A DNA stretch of 64,000 bases from JADMIH01 sp035274425 (GTDB lineage Bacteria > Chloroflexota > Chloroflexia > QHBQ01 > JADMIH01), in NCBI GenBank assembly GCA_035274425.1, contig DATEOC010000069.1, positions 1 to 64,000 on the forward strand, read 5' to 3'. Each line of letters opens with the position of its first letter. Within the stretch, counting starts at the first letter, position 1. Under the pieces are notes generated by a model that made no database searches, was not told the origin of the DNA, and was given only the letters and a program-made list of their open reading frames with translations. Shown here in pieces: positions 16,206-25,496 of the stretch. The translations under genes and the position numbers were made by a program.

Positions 16206-16525
16206 TCTAGCAAAAGCTTTCTTTGCCACAGACCGCCCCGACCACCCGCCCCTCTAAGCGGTAAGCCTGCGGTGCGTCTCCAAAATGCTCCCGTGAACAC
16301 GTGCAGTTCACGCGAATCCCGCCGCCAAGCCTCTGTCGCTCCGGGGACGACCTCGATCCCTCGTCCGCGCCCCTACGCTCTGTCGGCATCGCGGCTCCCA
16401 CAGTCCAAAACGAGACGAAGAGAGACCACCCGAAGCCGTCGCGGCACCGCCCCACGGCTTCGGGCAATCAAAGCCTGCCGGCAGCATCTGCTTGCAGAGC
16501 GTGGGACTCATGTTATATAGCGTAA
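16206..16525. other. Unassigned GC-rich block with several stable hairpins
   Basis: No convincing gene; several overlapping open frames on both strands reflect the high GC. Structured elements include an 11-bp perfect stem (16429-16439 with 16454-16464), a 7-bp stem (16292-16298 with 16306-16312) and a direct repeat CTCTGTCG near 16331 and 16378. I looked for hallmark motifs of RNase P RNA, tmRNA and SRP RNA and found none. It could be a structured non-coding RNA or a decayed gene. Confidence 0.3.
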
Positions 16526-17110
16526 CTAAATCTTGGTCTTGCGCTCGGTTTCACTCACGACGGTGCCGGTGGTGCGGTTGGTCCCAAGCATCAGCTCGGC
16601 TATCTTGGTGACGAGTAGCCCTATCAGCAGATAGACCACTATCGCCACCAACACTTCAGGAGCGAAGCGTCCGCCACCCTCTACGGGCGGGTTTACCCCA
16701 AAGAGACCGTCGAATGGAGCGGTCATCCACCCTGTGAGGCCGTAGATAAGGTTGGCGAAGCCTGCCCTGGGATCAGCACCGCCAAGTATCAACGCAAAGC
16801 GTATAAATAGCAAGACGGCCATCACACCAACGATGAACCAGATGAGCTTATTTACCCAGCCCACAGTGGCAGCTTTCTCGGCTGCGGGGTCTATCACTCG
16901 CTCGGCGTAGTTGTGGGCTACCACGCGGTCGCTGGAGCTTGTGGTAGCTGATGTGGTCTGCACGGTAGCTGCCTGGCCCACGGCCGGGACTACCGGAGCA
17001 CCCGTAGTTGTCCCCGTGCTGGTACTGGTCTGGCTGACCGTAGTCTTCTCAGGCTGTCCCGCCACGACCGTCTCATCACTACGCACGACCTGGCGCGTAT
17101 TATCATCCAT
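16526..17110 (-). CDS. YggT-domain membrane protein with Thr/Ser-rich N-terminus
   Basis: 194 aa from ATG 17110, which has AGGGAGGT upstream; the longer frame to 17194 lacks one. The N-terminal ~70 residues are polar and low complexity (TVSQTSTSTGTTTGAP). Three hydrophobic segments follow (LIWFIVGVMAVLLFIRFALIL, a loop with LTGWMTAPFDGLF, and LVAIVVYLLIGLLVTKI), the arrangement of YggT family proteins. Function in this family is poorly defined; links to envelope and osmotic homeostasis have been proposed. Confidence 0.72.
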   Translation of the reverse strand: MDDNTRQVVRSDETVVAGQPEKTTVSQTSTSTGTTTGAPVVPAVGQAATVQTTSATTSSSDRVVAHNYAERVIDPAAEKAATVGWVNKLIWFIVGVMAVLLFIRFALILGGADPRAGFANLIYGLTGWMTAPFDGLFGVNPPVEGGGRFAPEVLVAIVVYLLIGLLVTKIAELMLGTNRTTGTVVSETERKTKI

Positions 17111-17532
17111 TGTTGTACCTCCCTTACTTTTCCTGATACGGCGCGGCAGTTGTAGACCGCACCCTCTGGTGACTTTTCTACGTCGAGCCGCCATGCCATC
17201 ATCACGTTGCAGCGACCCTCAGCTACATTAACGCCATCGCCACCTACTTCGTTATGATTACGGCTTCCTTGACTCACGATGCGTGATGAATTAATCACGA
17301 AGAACACAAAGGCCACAAAGGCCACGAAGATTTCTTAAGGTTTATGAAGAGCCATCATTATATAGTTCCCATAATCTGGTCAGGTCTAAGACAAGTTAAA
17401 CCAATAAAAGTCTTTGTGTTCTTCGTGTCTTTGTGGCCTTTGTGATTAAGGAATCACGCATCACGTTTCTTCGTCCGTCGTCCCCTGATGGACTCTACCT
17501 TGCTATGTGTAAAGGTATGCACGGAGGGTCTT
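17111..17532. repeat. Gene-free region with an inverted pair of a dispersed repeat
   Basis: ATCACGAAGAACACAAAGG (from about 17297) and its partly inverted partner (17412-17448, TTGTGTTCTTCGTGTCTTTG) belong to one repeat family and could form a long imperfect stem. Copies of the CACGCATCACGTTTC family follow at 17454-17467. The divergent promoters of the YggT and TIGR02587 genes must lie here; none is a clear consensus. Confidence 0.65.
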
Positions 17533-18480
17533 ATGAGCCGTAGCGTCAGCATGAGCCAGAATAAGCAGGGGCAGTGGGCGAAGGAACTCGATGACCTCGC
17601 GGAGGCCTTCAGCGGGGCGTTTCTCTTTGGTACGCCTCTCCTCTTCACCATGGAGATGTGGTGGATAGGCACATACTCGGAGCTTTGGCGTCTCCTGATC
17701 TTCCTGGGCCTGGCCCTGATGGTCAACACTGTGCTAGCCTACATGGCGGGCTTCAAGCAAGAGAATACCTTCTTCGCCGCGATCATGCAGGCTATCGAGG
17801 CGGTGGCAGTGGGGGCGATTGCCTCTACAATCGTGCTGCTTGTGCTGAACCGTATAGCCCTCGACGATCCACTTGACAGCATATTGGGTAAGATAGTCAT
17901 TCAGACCATACCCCTGAGCATCGGCGCTTCCGCCGCAAACGCTATGCTCAACAGGGGCGGCGGAGGCCAGCAGGGTAATAACGGTGGCGGTAACGGTAGT
18001 AGTGGCGGGGCGCAAGGTGGGCAGAGTAGCAACCGCAAGATAGGGCGCTTGCAAGCCATATTGCTTACGCTTGGCGCGGGGGTAAGCGGCGGCATCCTTA
18101 TCGGATTCAGCATCGCTCCTACCGAGGAGGTGCCAACGCTCGCCAATGAGCTGGATTACTTCCACGAGCTGGCCTTGATTGCATTGACCCTGGCGATCAC
18201 TTACCTGATTGTCTTCGAGAGTGGCTTCAGCCAGAATTCAGGAAGTGGCGGAAACGCGCAAGAGCATTGGCCTTTCCGCAATCCGATCACCGAGACTGTA
18301 CTGGGCTACATCATAGCTCTGCTTGTAGCGTTCGTCGCGCTCTACCTCTTCTCCCAGATAAAGTCTGGTGATCCTTTCCCCGACATCGTCTCCAAGGTGC
18401 TAGTTCTGGGGACGCCTACGGCCATAGGTGGGGCGGCTGGGAGGGCATTGATAGGGGTTAGGTTGATGCGTGAAACGTGA
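17533..18480 (+). CDS. TIGR02587-like integral membrane protein
   Basis: 315 aa from ATG 17533 (GGAGGG upstream); the frame extends 15 codons further without support. Several TM helices with FSGAFLFGTPLLFTMEMWW at the start and a Gly/Asn-rich hydrophilic loop in the middle (RGGGGQQGNNGGGNGSSGG). TIGR02587 proteins are typically encoded next to TIGR02588, as here. The last residues LMRET and the stop codon are supplied by the dispersed repeat GATGCGTGAAACGTGATGCG, so the native C-terminus may have been replaced. Confidence 0.75.
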   Translation: MSRSVSMSQNKQGQWAKELDDLAEAFSGAFLFGTPLLFTMEMWWIGTYSELWRLLIFLGLALMVNTVLAYMAGFKQENTFFAAIMQAIEAVAVGAIASTIVLLVLNRIALDDPLDSILGKIVIQTIPLSIGASAANAMLNRGGGGQQGNNGGGNGSSGGAQGGQSSNRKIGRLQAILLTLGAGVSGGILIGFSIAPTEEVPTLANELDYFHELALIALTLAITYLIVFESGFSQNSGSGGNAQEHWPFRNPITETVLGYIIALLVAFVALYLFSQIKSGDPFPDIVSKVLVLGTPTAIGGAAGRALIGVRLMRET

Positions 18481-18511
18481 TGCGTGAGGGTTGGTAAGTT
18501 AGGGGAATAAT

Positions 18512-18937
18512 ATGAGTGGGAAGGACGACCGCAAGAATAAGGGAGGAGACAAGCAGGGGAAGGAGCGTACCGCTGCCGAGTGGGTGACATTCGGCGTGAG
18601 CGTGCTGATACTGCTGGCGCTTGTTAGCCTGGTTATATTCCAGGCTCTTACGAGAGGCAACAGACCGTCCACGATCAAAATAGAGCCGATGTTGCAAGCG
18701 GTACGGCAATCGGAAGGCGCATATTACCTCCCCATCAGCATCACAAACGAGGGGGATGAAGCAGTAGGGGACGTAGAGGTACAGATGTCCCTGGAGTCGG
18801 AAGGGAGCGAGCCTGAGACTATCGCCTTCACCGTCCAGTTCCTTGCCGGCGGCGAGTCCCAGGAGGAAACGGTGGTCTTCAGCAAAGACCCCTCGCAGGG
18901 GGAGTTGAGCCATGTGGTGGGGTTTCACGTGCCTTGA
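18512..18937 (+). CDS. TIGR02588-like small membrane-anchored protein
   Basis: 141 aa. A charged N-terminus (KDDRKNKGGDKQGKERTAAEW) leads to one TM helix (FGVSVLILLALVSLVIFQAL) and an extracytoplasmic beta-rich domain (YYLPISITNEGDEAVGDVEVQ). It follows the TIGR02587 gene, its usual genomic partner, by 31 bp. Function unknown. Confidence 0.75.
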   Translation: MSGKDDRKNKGGDKQGKERTAAEWVTFGVSVLILLALVSLVIFQALTRGNRPSTIKIEPMLQAVRQSEGAYYLPISITNEGDEAVGDVEVQMSLESEGSEPETIAFTVQFLAGGESQEETVVFSKDPSQGELSHVVGFHVP

Positions 18938-19087
18938 GGCGTGAAGTAGACCGGCTATGCAGATATACCCGCAAAACAACTGACCTGTTGCACTATATTC
19001 ACCAAATAAATTAACCCCGTAACGCTCCAACGGTGTATAATAAACCTTAAAAGGCGGATACGAACCTCCCAGCAAGGAGCAAAGACC

Positions 19088-20872
19088 ATGGTCGATACAA
19101 TCTCCAAACCCACGAAGCAAGCAGGCACGAGCAGCACCAATGGCCGCGCCAGGTATCGCAACGGCGTAGGTCGCAAGCTGCGCTCAACCCAACTCACTCC
19201 AGAGCAGCAGAAGGCCGCTAGCGAAAGGCGGCGGTGGGAAGAGAAGACGGTAGCAGGCTCCCTCACCAGGCTGCCGGAGCGATATGCGTCCGAAGAGTAC
19301 ACCACTATTTCCGGCGTGCCTATACAGAGGGTCTACACCCCAGCCGACCTGCCGGGCTTCGATTACATGGAGGACCTCGGCCTCCCAGGCGAGTACCCTT
19401 ACACGCGTGGAGTCCACCCCACCATGTACCGCTCCCGTTACTGGACCATGCGCATGTTCGCGGGCTTCGGCTCGGTCGAGGAGACTAACGCGCGCTTTCG
19501 CTACCTTCTCGATCACGGCCAGACTGGCCTCTCTACAGCCTTCGACTTCCCCACCCTCTACGGCGTCGACGCGGACGACCCGCTCGCTTATGGCGAGTAC
19601 GGCAAGGTAGGAGTAGGAGTCTCCTCCCGCCAGGACATGGACAAGCTCTTCGAGGGGATACCGATTGACCAGGTAACGACCTCCATGACCATCAACGGTC
19701 CGGCTGCCGTGGTATGGGCCTTCTATATCGCCTCAGCCGAGCGGCGCGGTATACCCAGAAGCGCGCTGGGCGGCACCACCCAGAACGACATCCTGAAGGA
19801 ATACATCGCCCAGAACACCTTCATCTACCCGCCTGAGCCTTCGATGCGCCTGGTGGTAGACACTATAGAGTTTGCCGCGAAAGAGATGCCCAAGTGGAAC
19901 CCTGTCTCCATATCGGGCTACCACATACGCGAGGCAGGCTCTACCGCCGCACAGGAGCTGGCTTTCACCCTCGCCGACGGGCTGACGTACGTGCAGTGGT
20001 GCGTGGACCGAGGGCTGGACGTAGACGATTTCGCCCAGCGCCTCTCCTTCTTCTTCAACGCCCATAACGACTTCTTCGAGGAGATAGCCAAGTACCGCGC
20101 CGCCCGCCGCATCTGGGCGCGTGAACTTAAAGAGCGGTTCGGGGCCAAGAAGGAGCGCTCGTTATGGATGCGCTTCCACACGCAGACGGCGGGCGCATCC
20201 CTCACAGCCCAGCAGCCGGAGATAAACATCGTCCGCACGACTATCCAGGCCCTGGCGGGCGTGCTCGGCGGCACGCAGTCTCTACATACCAACTCTATGG
20301 ATGAGGCGCTGGCTCTCCCCTCCGACAAGGCCGTGCGCATAGCTCTGCGGACGCAGCAAGTCATCGCTGAGGAGTCGGGCGTGACGAACACGGCAGATCC
20401 GCTGGGCGGCTCCTACTTCGTGGAAGCCCTCACCAACGAGATGGAGCGCCAGGCTTACGAATACTTCGACCGCATAGAAGAGTACGGCGGCGTCATCCCA
20501 GCGATAAAGGCCCACTTCTTCCAGGGTGAGATCGCTCGCGCTTCATACTGGTATCAAAACGAGGTAGACGAGGGGCGCAAGACGATGGTGGGCGTCAACA
20601 AGCATATCACCGACGAGCCGCTTGAGATACCGATCCTCCAGATAGACGCGAAGGGTGAAGAGAAGCAGCGAGAGCGCCTTGCCCGCCTCCGCGCCGAGCG
20701 CGACCCCCAGAAGTGGCAGGCAGCCCTCGATAACGTGCATCGTGTCGCCCAGACCAATGAAAATATCATGCCCGCCCTCATCGAAGCCGCCCACGCCGAC
20801 GCGACATTAGGCGAGATTACGGACGTGCTGAAGACGGTGTTCGGAGTGCAGGAGTTCAGTAACGTCGTATAG
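19088..20872 (+). CDS. Methylmalonyl-CoA mutase family, large (catalytic) subunit
   Basis: 594 aa. The family barrel is evident from YPYTRGVHPTMYRSRYWTMR, LSTAFDFPTLYG, MTINGPAAVVWAFY, GTTQNDILKEY, SISGYHIREAGS and LTAQQPEINIVRTTIQALAG. The B12-binding C-terminal domain of single-chain mutases is absent, so this is the split form needing a separate small subunit, not seen here. FDFPT in place of the more usual FDLPT/FDMPT leaves the exact substrate (methylmalonyl-, isobutyryl- or a related acyl-CoA) open. A TATAAT at 19036-19041 is a probable -10; AAGGAG precedes the ATG. Confidence 0.9.
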   Translation: MVDTISKPTKQAGTSSTNGRARYRNGVGRKLRSTQLTPEQQKAASERRRWEEKTVAGSLTRLPERYASEEYTTISGVPIQRVYTPADLPGFDYMEDLGLPGEYPYTRGVHPTMYRSRYWTMRMFAGFGSVEETNARFRYLLDHGQTGLSTAFDFPTLYGVDADDPLAYGEYGKVGVGVSSRQDMDKLFEGIPIDQVTTSMTINGPAAVVWAFYIASAERRGIPRSALGGTTQNDILKEYIAQNTFIYPPEPSMRLVVDTIEFAAKEMPKWNPVSISGYHIREAGSTAAQELAFTLADGLTYVQWCVDRGLDVDDFAQRLSFFFNAHNDFFEEIAKYRAARRIWARELKERFGAKKERSLWMRFHTQTAGASLTAQQPEINIVRTTIQALAGVLGGTQSLHTNSMDEALALPSDKAVRIALRTQQVIAEESGVTNTADPLGGSYFVEALTNEMERQAYEYFDRIEEYGGVIPAIKAHFFQGEIARASYWYQNEVDEGRKTMVGVNKHITDEPLEIPILQIDAKGEEKQRERLARLRAERDPQKWQAALDNVHRVAQTNENIMPALIEAAHADATLGEITDVLKTVFGVQEFSNVV

Positions 20873-20913
20873 AGCCACCTGCCAGGTGTGTCAGGTATCG
20901 GGTGAGATGGGCC

Positions 20914-21456
20914 ATGAAGATCAAGACCGAAGCTACAATTGAAGATCTGTACCATATACCGGGCAAGGCCGAACTTGTCAACGGGGAGATTGTGCTTATG
21001 CCTCCAACAGGTGGGGACTCTGGAAGCGCAGGGGATGCGATTGCGTCGAGTCTGAGAGCATATGCAAAGCAGCGGGGGCTCGGCACAGGCGTCGGTGATA
21101 ACAAAGGTTTCGTAGTTGATTTACCCCACCGCAAGTTGTTCAGCCCTGATGCTGCTTATCATCTGGGTGAAAGGACCCCAAGGTTCTATCAAGGCGCGCC
21201 TATCTTTGCTGTCCAGGTACGTAGCGAAAATGATTACGGACCTGCCGCCGAACGTGATATAGCTCAGAAGCGTGCCGATTACTTCGTAGCAGGAACACAA
21301 GTGGTATGGGATGTAGACGTGTTACGGGAAGGCGTGGTGCGAGTCTATCGCGCCTCCGACCCCAGCAATCCTACTATCTACCGCCGGGGCGACATCGCAG
21401 AAGGCGAGCCTGCCGTGCCTGGGTGGACGGTGTCGGTTGATGACCTCTTTGATTAA
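20914..21456 (+). CDS. Uma2-family (DUF820) PD-(D/E)XK-like protein with altered active site
   Basis: 180 aa from ATG 20914 (GTG at 20902 is an alternative). The family outline is present: YHIPGKAELVNGEIVLMPPTGG, FSPDAAYHLGE, then PIFAVQVRSENDYG and KRADYFVAGTQVVWDVD. Uma2 proteins normally have (V/E)EVxS at the strand carrying the catalytic Glu; here the position reads FAVQVRS, so the acidic residue appears replaced by Gln. Nuclease activity of the family is inferred from the fold. Confidence 0.8.
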   Translation: MKIKTEATIEDLYHIPGKAELVNGEIVLMPPTGGDSGSAGDAIASSLRAYAKQRGLGTGVGDNKGFVVDLPHRKLFSPDAAYHLGERTPRFYQGAPIFAVQVRSENDYGPAAERDIAQKRADYFVAGTQVVWDVDVLREGVVRVYRASDPSNPTIYRRGDIAEGEPAVPGWTVSVDDLFD

Positions 21457-21459
21457 ACT

Positions 21460-22473
21460 TTAGGGTGTTACGACAGGCGTAGCCATACTTCGCACATCTT
21501 CCGCAACACTCTCTAAATACCCAAACAGCTCTTGTACCCCCGGCGGGACAACGTCATCTATTACCTGTGCCAGCGTTACACTCTTCGTCCTTCCACCCTG
21601 AGTCAGCGTAATCACGAATACGAATCCATCGGGAATGGGTGTACCATAGCTGTCCTGGAGGGTAAAGAAGTGGACAGCGTCCAGCTTTGACGTTATTTGC
21701 GCCAGCGTCTCCGCAGCCGGAGAGGCTTCCCTGACTGTACCTCTATCTGTAAAAGTAGCTTTGCCTTGTTCGTCTATATCCAAAGTCTGGACCACGCCCG
21801 CGATGCCACCCGATTTTCCGTAGCTCAGCTTCGAGTTCCACGAGTTCGCATCTGGAGTAGCTGTCGGGGTGTTGCGTGCTTCTATCTCCGTTCGCAGAAC
21901 CTCCAAGTCAGATATGAGGTCGAGCAGGGCTTGAGGTGTTACGCCTTGACCTCCTATCTGCTCAACTGTCACTGTCTTGGTGCGGGTGTCCTGGGTCAGG
22001 CTGAGGGTTATATAAAAGTCGTCGGAAACTGTGCCGGTGCCATAGCGCTCCTGGAGATTAAAGAAACCTACCGCGTCCAGCTTCGACTTGATTTGCGCCA
22101 GCCTTTCAGCCGTCAGTCGCACCGGGCCTGAGTTACCGCTGCCCTCTATCAACCTGGCTTGCCCGGCGGGGCCGACCAGCAGCGTCCGTTTGGTACCGTC
22201 TATACCACCTGTCACCTCGTAGGTAATCTTGGCGTCCCAGCCCGCAGGTGCAGTTGGCCTGGAAGTTGTGGTGACTGCACTCGTCGCGGCTACAGTTGTG
22301 GTAGGGATAGTAACAGGGGCTGTGGGTGTGGTGATTGGAATGGTAGGTGTGGCAGGTGTGGCAGGTATTACAACTGTAGGTGTGGCTGGGGTTGGCCCCG
22401 CCTGGTCACATGCCACCAAAATAAGAACCATCAGACCCAGTATTGCTCCTAAGAACCCCTTTTTGACTAACAT
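21460..22473 (-). CDS. Lipoprotein with Thr/Pro-rich linker and two repeated domains
   Basis: 337 aa. The signal peptide ends in a lipobox (LMVLILVACDQ). A TPT-rich spacer (~residues 26-75) precedes two homologous ~100-aa domains, each with ITYE/LSYGxxGGIxG near its start, LAQIKSKLDAVGFFNLQERYGT / LAQITSKLDAVHFFTLQDSYGT and ITLTQxxRTKxVT. This suggests internal duplication. Surface-anchored, function unknown. Convergent with the Uma2 gene with a 3-bp gap. Confidence 0.8.
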   Translation of the reverse strand: MLVKKGFLGAILGLMVLILVACDQAGPTPATPTVVIPATPATPTIPITTPTAPVTIPTTTVAATSAVTTTSRPTAPAGWDAKITYEVTGGIDGTKRTLLVGPAGQARLIEGSGNSGPVRLTAERLAQIKSKLDAVGFFNLQERYGTGTVSDDFYITLSLTQDTRTKTVTVEQIGGQGVTPQALLDLISDLEVLRTEIEARNTPTATPDANSWNSKLSYGKSGGIAGVVQTLDIDEQGKATFTDRGTVREASPAAETLAQITSKLDAVHFFTLQDSYGTPIPDGFVFVITLTQGGRTKSVTLAQVIDDVVPPGVQELFGYLESVAEDVRSMATPVVTP

Positions 22474-22742
22474 CTCTTATCTCCCTGGCATCAAGATATA
22501 TCTGGTAATAAGACTTTGCGGCAGCTCGCTTTGTTCCGCTCCCGGCCAATGCTGTCAGCTATTTGGGTTGACAGTCCCCAACCCTCTTGTATAATCACAA
22601 TATAGCGCAATGACGCGTTACAATACCAGAACCCGTTGGCGAATTACGAATTACACACTACTCTCACGCATCACGTTTCACGTTTCACTCTGTCGTCCGT
22701 CGTCCGTCGTCCGTCGCCCACCCCTCAACGAGGAGGCACAAT
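22474..22742. repeat. Gene-free gap with repeat block
   Basis: Contains CACGCATCACGTTTCACGTT (about 22665-22685) and four CGTCGTC-type heptamers (22690-22715). A TATAAT-like box (TATAATC, about 22590) is a possible promoter element for the guanylyltransferase gene. Nothing else recognised. Confidence 0.6.
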
Positions 22743-25262
22743 ATGAAGGCTGTCATCATGGCCGGAGGGGAAGGCTCCCGCCTGCGCCCACTCACGATAC
22801 GCAGGCCCAAGCCTATGGTCCCCGTGGTAGACCGCCCCGCGATAGTCCACATCATCGAGCTACTCAAAAAGCATGGGGTCACCGAAGTGGTAATCACCCT
22901 CCAATACCTCGCCACAGTCATCCAGGAGTACCTGGGGGACGGCTCGGCTTATGGTGTGAAAATCCATTACACAGTCGAAGAGAGTCCCCTCGGAACGGCA
23001 GGCTCCGTGCGGCAGGGGATAGAATGGCTAGACGACACCTTCATGGTTATCTCCGGCGATGCGCTCACCGACTTCGACCTTAGTGCCGCCGTGCGCTTCC
23101 ACAAGCAGAAAAAGGCGATGGCCTCGATCATACTCAAGCGGATGCCTAACCCCCTTGAGTATGGCGTGGTCATAATAGACGATAGTGGACGCGTGCGCCA
23201 GTTCCAGGAGAAGCCGAGCTGGGGAGAGGTCTTCTCCGATACGGTGAACACCGGCATCTACATCCTCGAACCGAAGATATTCGAGTACTATGAGGCCGGG
23301 CAGGTGTTCGACTTCAGCAACAACCTCTTCCCCATCCTCCTCGAAAAGAACGACCCCATGTACGGCTACGTGGCCGACGGTTACTGGTGCGACGTTGGCT
23401 CCATCCCCGATTACATGATAGCCTCCGCTGATTACCTCCAGGGGCAGACTAAGCTCGAAAGGCTGGGCCAGGAGACCGAGCCTGGCTCCGGTATCTGGGT
23501 TGAGGAAGAGGTTGAGATCGCCCGTGACGCCAACATCACCGGCCCCGTCTTCCTGGGCAGGGGGGTCAAGATAAAGTCGGGCGCGGTTGTACGTGGTCCT
23601 TCCGTAATCCGCGATTCTTCTATAATAGACACCCGCGCCACGATTGACCGCGCGGTGATATGGCGCAATTGCTACATAGGCGAGCGTGCAGAGGTTCGAG
23701 GGGCCATACTCCAGACGCAGGTCAACGTCAAGCCCCAGGCGATGATATTCGAGGGCGCGGTGATAGGGGATGCCACGATCATAGGGAACGGCGCGGTAAT
23801 CCACCCCAATGTGAAGATATGGCCCGCCAAAGAGGTGGAAAGTGGCGCGACTGTCACCACCTCCATCATCTGGGGCGCACAGGGGCGGCGCAACCTATTC
23901 GGGCGCTGGGGGGTCACGGGTCTGGTCAATGTGGACCTCACGCCGGAGTTCGCGGCAAAAGTGGGCGCAGCTTACGGCGGCTACCTCCCCAAGGGTAGCA
24001 CCGTAACAGTCAACCGCGATAGCCACTATACCCCGCGCATGATCAAGCGCGCCATCATAGCGGGCCTCCCCTCGGCGGGGGTGAACGTATTAGACCTTCG
24101 TAACGTGCCTATCCCAGTGGCGCGATATTACACGCGCGCCATCGGCGCGGCGGGTGGGGTCCACGTTCGCCTCTCTCCCTTCGACGCTCGCGTGGTTGAC
24201 ATCAAGTTCTTCGATAAGCGCGGGCTAGACCAGGATAAGGCCACCGAGCGCAAGATCGAGGGGCTATTCTTCCGGGAGGACTTCCGGCGCGTCTACCTGG
24301 AGGACGTGGGGCGTATCGACTACGCCAACGACGTCGAGCAAATATACAGCCGGGACTACATGAAGCAACTTGACATGGAGGCAATACGCGACGCAGGCAA
24401 CTACAGCAAGATAGCTGTGGACTACGCCAACTCCTCCTCCAGTATGGTGCTCCCTACCCTCCTGGGCAAGCTGAACGCGGATGTGGTTGCCATCAACGCG
24501 GTGGTGCAGGAAGCATCCCTCTATCAAACTCTGGAGCAGTTCGAGCAGGCGATGGACCGCCTGGGGGGCATCACGCGCACTCTAAAGGCCGCGTTTGGGG
24601 TCAAGCTCGACACGGGCGGTGAGCGCATCTACTTTGTGGACGAGAGCGGTAAGACTATACATAGCTTCGCTGCATTAGCTGCCATGGCCGACCTGGCGAT
24701 GGCCCAGCACGCTGCACAGCATGGCTCAGGCGGCAGCGTAGCGGTACCGGTCTACGCGCCATCTATCTTTGAGAAGATAGCTGCCAAGCACAAGGGTGAG
24801 ATCGTGCGCACCCGCTTCAACTCTTACGCACTCATGACCGCCGCGCTACGCAATGGAGTTGTGCTGGCCGGGGATGGCAACGGCTCCTTCATCTTCCCGC
24901 AGTTCCAGCCCGCCGCCGATGGTCTATTTACAATCGCCAAGCTGATAGAGCTGACCGCGCTGCAAAAGACGCGCTTCACGGATGCCCTCGCCAACCTGCC
25001 GCGCTATGCCTGGTCTTCCACGAGAGTGCCGTGCCGGTGGGAGGACAAAGGTCGCGTGATGCGCATCCTCAATGAGCAATACCGCGATGGTGGCGCTAAG
25101 CAGGTAGATGGTGTGAAGATCGATCTTGGGCATGGCGAGTGGGCGCTCATCCTCCCAGACTCCGACCGCCCTCTCTTCCACGTGATCGCCGAGGCGAAGT
25201 CAGACTCAGAAGCGCGTCAGCTGGTGGACAAGTACGCGGGTCTGGTGCAGGGGCTTCAGTAG
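22743..25262 (+). CDS. Mannose-1-phosphate guanylyltransferase / phosphomannomutase-like fusion
   Basis: 839 aa. Residues 1-~240 form a nucleotidyltransferase (MKAVIMAGGEGSRLRPLT, KPMVPVVDRP). Residues ~250-390 are left-handed beta-helix hexapeptides (ITGPVFLGRGVKIKSGAVV). The rest resembles an alpha-D-phosphohexomutase (GSTVTVNRDSHYTPRMIKRAI, DSDRP-type C-terminus). The mutase phosphoserine motif TASHNP is not present; the equivalent position reads HVRLSPFDARV, so the mutase domain is probably inactive or regulatory. The product GDP-mannose would feed surface polysaccharide synthesis. Good ribosome site GAGGAGG. Confidence 0.88.
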   Translation: MKAVIMAGGEGSRLRPLTIRRPKPMVPVVDRPAIVHIIELLKKHGVTEVVITLQYLATVIQEYLGDGSAYGVKIHYTVEESPLGTAGSVRQGIEWLDDTFMVISGDALTDFDLSAAVRFHKQKKAMASIILKRMPNPLEYGVVIIDDSGRVRQFQEKPSWGEVFSDTVNTGIYILEPKIFEYYEAGQVFDFSNNLFPILLEKNDPMYGYVADGYWCDVGSIPDYMIASADYLQGQTKLERLGQETEPGSGIWVEEEVEIARDANITGPVFLGRGVKIKSGAVVRGPSVIRDSSIIDTRATIDRAVIWRNCYIGERAEVRGAILQTQVNVKPQAMIFEGAVIGDATIIGNGAVIHPNVKIWPAKEVESGATVTTSIIWGAQGRRNLFGRWGVTGLVNVDLTPEFAAKVGAAYGGYLPKGSTVTVNRDSHYTPRMIKRAIIAGLPSAGVNVLDLRNVPIPVARYYTRAIGAAGGVHVRLSPFDARVVDIKFFDKRGLDQDKATERKIEGLFFREDFRRVYLEDVGRIDYANDVEQIYSRDYMKQLDMEAIRDAGNYSKIAVDYANSSSSMVLPTLLGKLNADVVAINAVVQEASLYQTLEQFEQAMDRLGGITRTLKAAFGVKLDTGGERIYFVDESGKTIHSFAALAAMADLAMAQHAAQHGSGGSVAVPVYAPSIFEKIAAKHKGEIVRTRFNSYALMTAALRNGVVLAGDGNGSFIFPQFQPAADGLFTIAKLIELTALQKTRFTDALANLPRYAWSSTRVPCRWEDKGRVMRILNEQYRDGGAKQVDGVKIDLGHGEWALILPDSDRPLFHVIAEAKSDSEARQLVDKYAGLVQGLQ

Positions 25263-25289
25263 CACGAAATTTGGAGTGGAGGTTAGATT

Positions 25290-25496
25290 ATGAAGTTCCT
25301 GATTACCTTAACACGAGATGAAGATGGGATATTCATCGCAGAATGCCCCGCAATCCCCGGCTGCGTCAGCCAGGGCGAGACCGAAGATGAGGCTGAGAAG
25401 AACATCCAGGAGGCAATTAAAGAGTGCCTTGAGGTACGAGCGGAACAGGGGTTGCCTCTAACAGTCGCAGTTCGTCAGGTTGAGGTTTACGTGTAA
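25290..25496 (+). CDS. hicB: HicB-family antitoxin
   Basis: 68 aa. The partial RNase-H-like HicB fold is recognisable: DEDGIFIAECPAIPGCVSQGETEDEAEKNIQEAIKECLE. There is no C-terminal DNA-binding domain, so this is the short HicB type. GGAGG lies 7-8 bp upstream. The stop overlaps the next start by one base (TAATG), showing it was coupled to hicA. Confidence 0.88.
   Translation: MKFLITLTRDEDGIFIAECPAIPGCVSQGETEDEAEKNIQEAIKECLEVRAEQGLPLTVAVRQVEVYV

Noticed and set aside
16206..16525. RNase P RNA, tmRNA or SRP RNA
   Set aside because: The universally conserved blocks of these RNAs (for example GAGGAAAGUCC, or a tRNA-like CCA end) were not found on either strand.
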